NCBI GenBank assembly: GCA_966128725.1
Contig: CBHYLN010000027.1
Location: forward strand, 1-44,468
Direction of reading: 5' to 3'
Source of the DNA: JAFDZV01 sp966128725
Lineage (GTDB): Bacteria; Bacteroidota; Ignavibacteria; OLB7
DNA: 44,468 nt
Shown here piece after piece: positions 9,023-16,039 of the stretch. The first letter of the stretch is position 1; each line of letters opens with the position of its first letter. Both the position numbers and the translations under genes were made by a program. The notes beneath the pieces were generated by a model, which was not told where the DNA came from, ran no database searches, and saw only the letters and a list, made by a program, of their open reading frames with translations.

Positions 9023-9060
9023 GGCCCCTGACCGCAATTCGGTGACCGCAATTCGGGGCC
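9023..9060. repeat. Tandem 14-nt repeat inside inverted GGCCCC/GGGGCC flanks
   Basis: TGACCGCAATTCGG is present twice head to tail without a gap (9029-9042 and 9043-9056). GGCCCC at 9023-9028 and GGGGCC at 9055-9060 are inverted. Inner ACCG/CGGT bases can also pair. The element lies between the divergent genes at 8839 (leftward) and 9102 (rightward), 30 nt before the -7-like box of the ATPase gene. It could be an operator for a tandem-binding regulator, or a chance duplication. Confidence 0.6.
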
Positions 9061-9089
9061 AACGCCGGACTTCAAATACCCGAAACCCC

Positions 9090-9098
9090 TATCTTCGC
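9090..9098 (+). promoter_or_regulatory. Possible -7 element TATCTTCGC
   Basis: TATCTTCGC ends 3 nt before the ATG at 9102. Compared with the Bacteroidetes consensus TAnnTTTGC it differs at one base. If functional, transcription would begin at or next to the start codon, giving a leaderless mRNA. No -33 box was recognised. Confidence 0.35.
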
Positions 9099-9101
9099 CG
9101 C

Positions 9102-10172
9102 ATGAGCACCCGCCAACCGGATGATTCCGAATTCGCGATTGTAACGCATCGGCTGCGCAAGGAGTTTCGCCGTTCGGCCCGCTCGGCAGGACTGCGCGGG
9201 CTGGCCGAGACGCTTACAGGCCGTACCCGGACGGTGACAACAACCGCGGTGGCGGGCCTGGATATCCGCGTACGGCCCGGCGAGCGAATCGCGTTCATCG
9301 GGCCAAACGGCTCCGGCAAGTCCACCACGATCAAGATGCTTACCGGCATCCTGCACCCAACCAGCGGCGAAGCCCGGGTGCTGGGGTACAACCCCTGGCG
9401 CGAGCGAACGAAGCTTGCGTTCCAACTTGGTTCGGTGTTCGGGCAGAAATCACAACTCTGGTTTCACCTGCCGCCTACCGAGACATTCTATCTGCTCGCC
9501 AAGATCTACGAGCTGGACGACGCCCCGTACCGCGCACGGCTGGGCGAACTTGTGGCGGCATTCGGCATCGCCCCCTATCTGAATACACCCGTGCGAAAGT
9601 TGTCGCTGGGCGAGCGGATGCGGTGCGAGGTTGTGGCAAGCCTGCTGCACCGCCCACGGCTGCTCCTGCTGGACGAACCAACCATCGGCCTTGACGTGAT
9701 CGCCAAAAGCGCACTGCGCGAACACATCCGCGAGGCCAATCTTCGCGACGGCACAACAATCTTCGTTACCTCGCACGATGCGGGCGATGTGGAAACCCTG
9801 GCGGAACGCGTTGTGGTGATCAGCGAGGGTGAGGTGATTTTTGATGGGCCGGTGGATGAATTGCGCCTGCGATTCCTGCGCTCCAGACGCCTGGTTGCGC
9901 AGCTTGCCGAGCCGCTTGCCCGCGATCTGATTGCCGAAAGCGGCGCCGAGGCGCCGTGGCGGGTCATCGAGGCGTCGGAGTTCCGCGTGGTGCTCGATCT
10001 GGACGCCAATCGATCGGGCTCCACACGCGAGGCGCTGGCATTCCTTACCGACCGCTGCACCATGGAGGACATTACCATCACCGAGCCGCCACTGGAGGAG
10101 GTGATCCGCAGCATATACGCCGAGCAGCGTGGCCCGGCAGGAAATGAAACGGGCATCACCCCCAGGGAATGA
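9102..10172 (+). CDS. ABC-2-type transporter ATP-binding protein
   Basis: 356 residues from the ATG giving MSTRQPDDSEFAIV. All ATPase motifs are present: Walker A GPNGSGKST, Q-loop region SVFGQKSQLWF, signature LSLGERMR, Walker B LLLLDEPT followed by IGLDVIAK, and H-loop TSHDAGDVE. The FGQKSQLW and DEPTIGLDV wording matches the ATPases that pair with ABC-2 permeases for efflux of antibiotics, viologens or glycans. The last 90 residues form the usual regulatory C-terminal domain. Permease genes normally follow such an ATPase, but here the next gene (10258) is convergent and unrelated, so the partner must be elsewhere or lost. It is divergent from the radical SAM/glycosyltransferase run, which could be its functional context. 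Confidence 0.9.
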   Translation: MSTRQPDDSEFAIVTHRLRKEFRRSARSAGLRGLAETLTGRTRTVTTTAVAGLDIRVRPGERIAFIGPNGSGKSTTIKMLTGILHPTSGEARVLGYNPWRERTKLAFQLGSVFGQKSQLWFHLPPTETFYLLAKIYELDDAPYRARLGELVAAFGIAPYLNTPVRKLSLGERMRCEVVASLLHRPRLLLLDEPTIGLDVIAKSALREHIREANLRDGTTIFVTSHDAGDVETLAERVVVISEGEVIFDGPVDELRLRFLRSRRLVAQLAEPLARDLIAESGAEAPWRVIEASEFRVVLDLDANRSGSTREALAFLTDRCTMEDITITEPPLEEVIRSIYAEQRGPAGNETGITPRE

Positions 10173-10177
10173 TGCCC
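10151..10177 (+). terminator. Hairpin overlapping the ATPase stop codon
   Basis: GGGCATCA (10151-10158) pairs with TGATGCCC (10170-10177) across an 11-nt loop. The right arm contains the TGA stop. The convergent gene ends 80 nt further on. No T-tract follows. Confidence 0.55.
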
Positions 10178-10237
10178 GGCCAATAACGAAGCTTCACCGC
10201 GCGGCGCAACGATGGCGACAGCCCATCCTCTGACAGG

Positions 10238-10255
10238 CTGTTGAACAACACCATC
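10238..10255 (-). repeat. 18-nt intergenic repeat, copy 1
   Basis: CTGTTGAACAACACCATC differs at one base from the copies at 11488 and 42789. Read on the minus strand it begins 3 nt after the stop codon of the leftward gene 10258-11337. Unlike the other copies it lacks the adjoining half that would complete the short hairpin. Confidence 0.7.
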
Positions 10256-10257
10256 AG

Positions 10258-11337
10258 CTACGTGGCGCGAAACAGCCACCAACCGCCGCCCAGATCCTCC
10301 AGATAGAAGTACTCCTGCTCCGACACGTACGGCACCTCGCCGTGCGGGGAATACAGATACCCCACCACGTCGTCGCGCAACCCGCCGGCCGAGAACTGCA
10401 CCGCGCCTTTCCATGGAAGGCGCCCATTGGCGAAGTTGATGCCAAGCTCGCGCATGAGCTCGATGGTGGAATCGATGTTGGCAAGGCGCAGGCGCAGGCG
10501 GCGGGCAATCGCCTTCACACTGTCACGACCGGCGCGCCGCTGTGCCGCCGCGGCACGCATCTGGGCCTGAAAACCGGCGCGCTGCTCGGCCGTAAGCGTG
10601 GCGGCGAACTCCTCGGCAATGTCGGCGGGGATTTCATACCCGCCATCGCCCCACAGAATGGCCACGTTGTTGATCTGCGCCGGAACACGATCCACCCGCG
10701 CCATCATCTGCAACGAATCACGCCCGTTGAAATGCGACGCCAGCGCGGAGAAACGTTCGCGATGCTCGGCGAACGTGGTGCGCAGTTGCTCGTTGCTGCG
10801 CAACACACCGGATACCTCGCGCGCAACGGTGGGTTTCAGCCGCGCCGGGTACAGCGCCGTTGTATCCAGATACTTCAATTGCTCCAGAGCATCCTCCACG
10901 CCATTCTGCCGACGAATGGCGGTAAGCCGCCATCCCAGCGAATCAACGCGGCGCGCGAAGAACACCCAGTCCACCACAAGCCGGCCGAAGCCCGGCACGG
11001 CGCCGGCATCCACGGCGACCAGCACGATGGCAACCGAACCATCGGGACGCAGCGAGCGGGCCTGGCCAACGGTGCTGGGCATTGCCGACGGGAATCGTAA
11101 CGGCACACCGAAGCTCTTCTCCAGCTTGCCGCGCAGTTCGTCGGCCGCGACGTTGCTGATCGAGTCGATAGGGATTGGCTCGGATACCGTGTAGGCGAGA
11201 TATCGGGCCACAAGCTGGCGCACGGCCACCGAATCCGACGCATCGACGAACTGATAATACGGGGTGTTGGCACACATCACCGCGGTGGATAAGGCCAGCA
11301 GGAGAGCGGACAGCAGAGGAAGACGCAATGACTGCAT
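10258..11337 (-). CDS. Exported protein of unknown function
   Basis: 359 residues from the ATG giving MQSLRLPLLSALLLALSTAV, a clear signal peptide with likely cleavage after VMCA. I do not recognise a family. The mature part is mixed alpha/beta, with a hydrophobic strand VAIVLVAVDAGAVPG near residue 100, and a long basic helical stretch (QMRAAAAQRRAGRDSVKAIA) near residue 265. Its end resembles a small beta domain (EVPYVSEQEYFYLEDLGGGW). No sorting tail or lipobox cysteine directly after the signal was seen, so it is probably periplasmic. It is convergent with the ATPase gene, and its upstream neighbour on the same strand is 206 nt away with a repeat hairpin between, so it is likely its own transcript. 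Confidence 0.65.
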   Translation of the reverse strand: MQSLRLPLLSALLLALSTAVMCANTPYYQFVDASDSVAVRQLVARYLAYTVSEPIPIDSISNVAADELRGKLEKSFGVPLRFPSAMPSTVGQARSLRPDGSVAIVLVAVDAGAVPGFGRLVVDWVFFARRVDSLGWRLTAIRRQNGVEDALEQLKYLDTTALYPARLKPTVAREVSGVLRSNEQLRTTFAEHRERFSALASHFNGRDSLQMMARVDRVPAQINNVAILWGDGGYEIPADIAEEFAATLTAEQRAGFQAQMRAAAAQRRAGRDSVKAIARRLRLRLANIDSTIELMRELGINFANGRLPWKGAVQFSAGGLRDDVVGYLYSPHGEVPYVSEQEYFYLEDLGGGWWLFRAT

Positions 11338-11487
11338 TGTTGAATGATTCGATGCACATGACGTGCGATTGCCCACGAACGCGGCGATGCTCGCCGCCCC
11401 GTGGTGTTACCGGCCCGTAACGGCCGGCCCGATGGCGCAATGGCCGGGATGGGAGCCTAACCCCCCGATGGAACGAATGTTAGCAGG

Positions 11488-11518
11488 CTGTTGAACAACG
11501 CCATCTTCGGCGTTGGCC
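11488..11518 (-). repeat. 18-nt intergenic repeat with hairpin, copy 2
   Basis: The core CTGTTGAACAACGCCATC (11488-11505) is identical to the copy at 42789 and is followed by CGGC-x-TTGGCC. AACGCC and GGCGTT form a 6-bp stem around a 6-nt loop. Further on (11529-11535) GTTCAAC can pair with GTTGAAC of the core, giving a larger branched structure. On the minus strand it begins 26 nt after the stop of gene 11544-13025. Confidence 0.75.
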
Positions 11519-11543
11519 CGAGACAGCGCTGTTCAACGGCTGG

Positions 11544-13025
11544 TTAATGGGCCACCACCAGCGGGAACGATGCCGGGCCTGTGATGCCGGAAATAATCAG
11601 TTGATAGTAGCCGGCCGGCAACACGCGCGTATCAAGTTCAACATGGCCCGCACCACGATCGGCCCGCGCGTGCAACACCGGACGCGCCAGGCAGTCCACC
11701 ACCGTAACGGCGCAGCCGTTGGCAAGCGGTCCTGGGAAGCGCACGATACACCGCTCGTTTGCCGGCGACGGCAGCAGCCTGGCCGATTGGGGCGCGGCAC
11801 CCGTTCGTGCAACACCCGATGGAAGACGAAGTTCTATCACATTCATGTACACGTCATCGTTGCCGGAGCGGGTGTCCTCCCACATGACGTACAACGAGTC
11901 GTTCCGTATCACGGCCGACGGCCGGTTGCAGGCGGCCATGCCCTTGCTGACCGTGCGTACAGGCCCAACCGGCTGCAGATCCATCGAAACGGACCTGGCG
12001 ACCACACCGGACAATGTTGCCACCACACAGACCAGGGCATCGCCCCGCGGATCCTCCACGAAGGTGACATCCTCGGCCGAACCGAAGCCGGGGACGGTCA
12101 CCGTGCCGGTACCCTTCACCGCCAACGCCGTATCCAGCAATGTGAGTTGGATTGCGCTGCCGTTGCTGGAATGCCACCGCAACAGCCCTGCACCACGCAG
12201 GCGCAAATACCGTGCGCCGGCAATGTAGGCGCCATCCCAGGAAACCGAGCGCTCGCGTATGCCGGCACAATAGACTTCGGCGCCAACGGCCGAGGCCGCT
12301 ATCACGCGATCGCCCGCGATGGGGATCAGCACCAGCTCCGGCGTTGGGTCCACAGCGATCGTTCCGCGCCACACATCCGCGCCGGCGGCGTCGACGGCCA
12401 CCAACGAGAGACGCGTAGCGCCGGCGCCGGCGTGATAACCGGCGGTGTGCAACGAAATCCCCGATGCCGCATCGCGCTGCGAGCTGATGAGATCCAGCGT
12501 ATACGATTGCTCGGCCGAGGAGTCAACGAGATGTGCGTCGCGCCATCCGCCCTGCGTTGGGAACGCACAACGGAGATATTGCCGCCGTTGATAACCGGAA
12601 TCGCCCGGGAACATCCAATCGGAAACGTCGCGCACGGCGCACTCGCCGCCGGCCGCACGGATCTTCAGCAGCGTCCCCCGCAGCGTGCCGCCCACCCCGT
12701 GCCGCCATTGCTGAATGAGCAGCGAATCCACAGGCACAAACCGGAGATCCGCATCGTGTTCGATACGCCCCATCATCGCCACGGTATCGGCACCGTAGGC
12801 AAGCCAGGCCGCCAATATCACACCGTTCCGTTCGGTAAGGGCCGGCCAGGTATGGCGAGCACCGTCGGGCCGGATCCGGAAATCGGCCTGTTGCGCGCGC
12901 GCATCGTGCGTAAGCATAACAAGCGCCGCCAGCGCGATGCAGGGCGCCAACCAGGACGAGCCGGCGTGCCGCGCGGGCCGGCAGGCACCGATACTGAGTC
13001 GCGGCAGAGTATTGGCTCCGGTCAT
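11544..13025 (-). CDS. Exported beta-propeller-like protein with T9SS-type sorting tail
   Basis: 493 residues from the ATG giving MTGANTLPRLSIGACR. The signal peptide is long (hydrophobic core LAPCIALAALVMLTH, cleavage near DARAQQ). The body is beta-rich. SLYVMWEDTRSGNDDVYMN near residues 395-415 matches the W-x-D-x-R-x-G-N-x-D-I/V-Y signature of sialidase/BNR-like propeller blades. The last 80 residues form a type A sorting domain (ARLLPSPANERCIVRF to GYYQLIISG and a final FPLVVAH), implying export by the type IX system to the surface or medium. Catalytic function is not visible. A partial SD (AAGGAT) lies 10 nt before the ATG. It is divergent from rsmA by 227 nt. Confidence 0.75.
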   Translation of the reverse strand: MTGANTLPRLSIGACRPARHAGSSWLAPCIALAALVMLTHDARAQQADFRIRPDGARHTWPALTERNGVILAAWLAYGADTVAMMGRIEHDADLRFVPVDSLLIQQWRHGVGGTLRGTLLKIRAAGGECAVRDVSDWMFPGDSGYQRRQYLRCAFPTQGGWRDAHLVDSSAEQSYTLDLISSQRDAASGISLHTAGYHAGAGATRLSLVAVDAAGADVWRGTIAVDPTPELVLIPIAGDRVIAASAVGAEVYCAGIRERSVSWDGAYIAGARYLRLRGAGLLRWHSSNGSAIQLTLLDTALAVKGTGTVTVPGFGSAEDVTFVEDPRGDALVCVVATLSGVVARSVSMDLQPVGPVRTVSKGMAACNRPSAVIRNDSLYVMWEDTRSGNDDVYMNVIELRLPSGVARTGAAPQSARLLPSPANERCIVRFPGPLANGCAVTVVDCLARPVLHARADRGAGHVELDTRVLPAGYYQLIISGITGPASFPLVVAH

Positions 13026-13169
13026 GACGTCTGGATCCTTCGGATGTGAATAACCATGCCCCAGCCCGGCATCGCGACACGCGCCGGGCAGGAACCGGCG
13101 CCGGGCAAACAACATTGGCAAACGCTCGAACAGTTACAAGGCCTCGCTGCCCGGATAACGCAACATCGG

Positions 13170-13178
13170 TATCTTCGC
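13170..13178 (+). promoter_or_regulatory. Possible -7 element TATCTTCGC upstream of rsmA
   Basis: This has the same nine bases as the element before the ABC ATPase gene. It lies 74 nt upstream of the chosen rsmA start in the divergent gap 13026-13252. No -33 box was recognised. Confidence 0.3.
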
Positions 13179-13252
13179 GGGCGTAACGGGCGGTTGGCCC
13201 GCGGCGCATGATCCTGCACGGCCTGCATCCGGCCCCCGACCAAACTTCCCCG

Positions 13253-14080
13253 ATGGAGCACATAACACCCAAGAAATCGCTGGGCCAGAACTTTCTGGTG
13301 GATGCAAACATCGCCGCGAAGATCGTGCGCGAGTTCGCGCCGGCCGAGGGCGACGTGGTGCTGGAGATCGGGCCGGGCGAGGGGGCGCTGACGCGTCTGC
13401 TGGCCGAAAGCCCGGCACGCATTGTGGCGATCGAGCTGGACCACCGCGCCGCCGAGCGCATTGCCACGCAGTACGGGGGCCGCGTGGAGGTGATCGAGGC
13501 CGATGTGCTGACGATCGACCCGGCCGATATTGCTCGCCGATTCGGAGTCTCGCGGCTGCGCGTGATCGGGAATATCCCGTATTATATCACAAGTCCTATC
13601 CTGTTTCATCTGTTCGATCATCGCGAGTGCATTGCCGACGCAATGTTGATGATGCAGCGCGAGGTGGCCGATCGCCTGGTGGCGAAGCCTCGAACAAAGG
13701 AATACGGAATACTGGCCGTTGTGGCGCAAACGTATGCGTCGCCACGACGGCTGTTCGATGTAGGGGCACGTTGCTTCTTCCCCCCGCCGAAGGTAACATC
13801 GTCGATTGTGCGATTGCCGTTCGTGGACATGGAGGGCATCGCCGGCCTGGAACGCGAACATCGCATCCTGGTGCGGGCAGCGTTCAACCAGCGGCGCAAG
13901 ACATTGCGCAACGCGCTGGCACAACAGCTACCAACTCAAGAGGAACGTGACCGAGTTTTCACGGAAGCATCCGTCGAGGGAGGTGCGCGAGCGGAAGAGC
14001 TGGCGCCGCAGGATTTCGCACGTCTCGCCCGCGTATTCAAGGATGCGGTTGCGAGTCGCGAGCGGCAACCGGAGTCGTGA
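13253..14080 (+). CDS. rsmA: 16S rRNA (adenine1518/1519-N6)-dimethyltransferase
   Basis: 275 residues from the ATG giving MEHITPKKSLGQNFLVDANI. This start is preferred over the ATG at 13208 because family members begin just before the KKSLGQNFL block. Motif I is VVLEIGPGEGALTRLLAE, the acidic SAM-ribose contact is VAIELD, motif II EADVLTID, and the catalytic NxxY motif is NIPYYITSPILFHL. CFFPPPKVTSSIVRL is the usual C-terminal signature. The enzyme (KsgA/RsmA) dimethylates two adjacent adenines of the helix 45 loop late in small-subunit assembly. Length is normal for the family. Its 3' end overlaps the downstream membrane phosphatase gene by 38 nt. Confidence 0.96.
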   Translation: MEHITPKKSLGQNFLVDANIAAKIVREFAPAEGDVVLEIGPGEGALTRLLAESPARIVAIELDHRAAERIATQYGGRVEVIEADVLTIDPADIARRFGVSRLRVIGNIPYYITSPILFHLFDHRECIADAMLMMQREVADRLVAKPRTKEYGILAVVAQTYASPRRLFDVGARCFFPPPKVTSSIVRLPFVDMEGIAGLEREHRILVRAAFNQRRKTLRNALAQQLPTQEERDRVFTEASVEGGARAEELAPQDFARLARVFKDAVASRERQPES

Positions 14081-15026
14081 GAACGGCTGGCAGTTGTTGC
14101 GTGCGGCGCTGTGGAGCACGGACTACCTGGCGCTCGGGATGCTACTGCTGTACACGGCGCTCGACATCATCTTCATCAGGCATGTCAACGGATCGTTCGG
14201 CATCCTGCAGATGAACATCACCACGATGGTGGGCATCGTGGCCGTGGCGATGTGGTACGACCAGACAGGCCACCGCGTGGCGCATGTCTTCCGGTCGTTC
14301 TACATCCTGCCGGTCGGGTACATGATGTATGCCCAGGTGCACAGCTATATCCGGTTTGTCAACCCGGTATTTCAACACGATCCGGGCTACTTCGATTCGG
14401 TACTGGCCTCGTGGGATCACTCCATCTTCGGCGTGTATCCCACGGTATGGATTTACCGATTCGCCCACCCCGTGCTTACCGAATACTTCCAGATCTGGTA
14501 CAACCTGTTCCAGTTGATGCTTGTGGTGCCCGCGGTCGGGTTCTACGTGCGCAATCGCCATCGCCAGTTCCGCATCTACGCGATGATGCTGTTGCTGGGC
14601 TTCTATGTAAGCTATCTGCTGTACTTCGTGATGCCCGCCATCGGACCGCGGTTCCAGATACATGATTTCGCGGCCACCAGCGCCGAGCTGCCCGGCCTGC
14701 TTCTCACCGAGCCGTTTCGCCAGCTTATCAACGCCGGCAACGGGATCGTGCCCGGCATGACCAATCCGTACGAGATGGTGAATCTGGACTGCATGCCAAG
14801 CGGGCATACGATGCTCTCGGTGCTCGGCATCCTGCTTGCATGGCGGTATCGCTCGCGCTATCGGTGGTTCATCACGGTTGGCGGCATCAGCGTGATCATC
14901 TCAACGGTGTACCTCCGGTATCACTACCTGGTGGATCTCATGGCCGGCGCCGGGCTTGCGCTGGTGTTGTTCGCGCTTACGCCGTGGATCATCAGATTAT
15001 GGAAGCGGATGAATGTGAAGATCTGA
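14043..15026 (+). CDS. PAP2/Aur1-like integral membrane phosphatase or phosphotransferase
   Basis: About 327 residues from the ATG giving MRLRVASGNRSREN, which overlaps rsmA by 38 nt; TTG starts after the overlap are possible. It has five to seven membrane helices (for example YLALGMLLLYTALDIIFI, MMLLLGFYVSYLLYF, and the last helix GAGLALVLFALTPWII). The catalytic pattern of the PAP2 superfamily is present: CMPSGHTMLSVLG (PSGH) and RYHYLVDLMAG (H-x3-D). The NLDCMPSGHT wording resembles the inositolphosphotransferase Aur1/Ipt1 branch. It probably acts on lipid-linked or polyprenyl phosphates at the membrane; the substrate is unknown. The overlap with rsmA suggests translational coupling without a functional link. 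Confidence 0.85.
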   Translation: MRLRVASGNRSRENGWQLLRAALWSTDYLALGMLLLYTALDIIFIRHVNGSFGILQMNITTMVGIVAVAMWYDQTGHRVAHVFRSFYILPVGYMMYAQVHSYIRFVNPVFQHDPGYFDSVLASWDHSIFGVYPTVWIYRFAHPVLTEYFQIWYNLFQLMLVVPAVGFYVRNRHRQFRIYAMMLLLGFYVSYLLYFVMPAIGPRFQIHDFAATSAELPGLLLTEPFRQLINAGNGIVPGMTNPYEMVNLDCMPSGHTMLSVLGILLAWRYRSRYRWFITVGGISVIISTVYLRYHYLVDLMAGAGLALVLFALTPWIIRLWKRMNVKI

Positions 15027-15086
15027 GCGCCGCGCACGTTATGGGCGGGCATGGTGATGGCCGATGAATATCACGGGCCTTGAACA

Positions 15087-15899
15087 ATGATCGCCAAATC
15101 CCAGCGTACAATGGTTGCCCTTCGCCGGCGTCGCGCATGCCGTGGTGGGCTGGCGAACGCAGGGGCCCGCGCGCTTGTCGGGGTGATCGTCGCCGGATGC
15201 TTCGCCGCATTGTGCGGCGCGCCGGCGGCCGCGCAATCCCCTGGCACCACACACCCCGGGCCGCCCCCGGATGTGCCGGCACCGGTGATAACACCCTCGG
15301 CGGCGTCTCCGTTCGATCTGCTGTTGCCGGCCGGCCTTCGCATCGGGTACGCCACGCGCGCGTGGCTGCGCGATTCGCTTCCGGCGGCATCGGATTCGTT
15401 GGACGATCTGGCACGGATGGACAGGATCTATCTGCAGGCGTTGGTGGAATCCGAAGGCGACATCGGCAACGCCCTGTTCGGCTGCCTGATCGCCTGCTTC
15501 GAACACCGCGACATTCCGCTCAGCTTCGGGGTACACATCCCGCTTACGTTCGAACCCGACAGCGCGTTCAATCGCCGCGTGGCACGCCTGCCGAGCCGGC
15601 TGTTCGCCGACCGGCCAACCGGCGACGATCGCGACAAGCTGCAGCACTTCTTTGCCTCGGCGTGGCTGGCCTGGCGGCTGGACAACCCGGCCGCCGCCGA
15701 CGCAATCGGGTTGGCGGTGGAAGCCGGCGAGGATCTCTTCGTGGTTGGCGGGGCCGATGACCCCCGCGATGTGCGCGCAAATCGCCTTGGGCAACTGTTC
15801 GCCCAACTGCTGATCACACATCCGAACGCGCTGCCCGGCATGATGCTGCGCGCCTGGAACCGGCAATACCTGGCGCGCGTGGGTGCAACCAGACCGTAG
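15087..15899 (+). CDS. Exported protein with DKLQHFF motif, unknown function
   Basis: 270 residues. A basic start (residues 1-28) leads into a hydrophobic segment (ARALVGVIVAGCFAALCG) and a cleavage-like site near PAAAQS; an in-frame ATG at 15111 would also keep the signal. A Pro-rich linker follows. The most conserved-looking parts are DKLQHFFASAWLAWRL near residue 178, AGEDLFVVGG near 211 and DVRANRLGQLFAQLL near 225. The DK-x-x-HF plus N-R-x-G-Q pattern recurs in exported proteins of unknown role in Bacteroidota-type and other Gram-negative genomes (YfiM-like proteins share the DK-x-x-HF part), so a link to that group is possible but not shown. It follows the PAP2 gene by 60 nt and may be co-transcribed. 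Confidence 0.65.
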   Translation: MIAKSQRTMVALRRRRACRGGLANAGARALVGVIVAGCFAALCGAPAAAQSPGTTHPGPPPDVPAPVITPSAASPFDLLLPAGLRIGYATRAWLRDSLPAASDSLDDLARMDRIYLQALVESEGDIGNALFGCLIACFEHRDIPLSFGVHIPLTFEPDSAFNRRVARLPSRLFADRPTGDDRDKLQHFFASAWLAWRLDNPAAADAIGLAVEAGEDLFVVGGADDPRDVRANRLGQLFAQLLITHPNALPGMMLRAWNRQYLARVGATRP

Positions 15900-15907
15900 G
15901 AACGAAC

Positions 15908-15942
15908 CAGGCGCCGACCGGATTGAAACCGATCGACGCCTG
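15908..15942 (-). terminator. Hairpin downstream of the Ycf48-like gene
   Basis: CAGGCG at 15908-15913 pairs with CGCCTG at 15937-15942 and the stem continues inward to 14 pairs. Two positions are C-A mismatches on the plus strand but become G-U pairs on the minus strand, so the structure suits RNA from the leftward gene ending at 16040. It also lies 9 nt after the end of the rightward gene at 15899. Confidence 0.6.
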
Positions 15943-16039
15943 TGTCACCATCCACCACGTTACCGAACCGCCCCGATGTTGCCCCGATCGCGTCCCATAC
16001 AACAATGGGGCCGGTGGCAGCCAGCAGGCGTGGGGTTGG

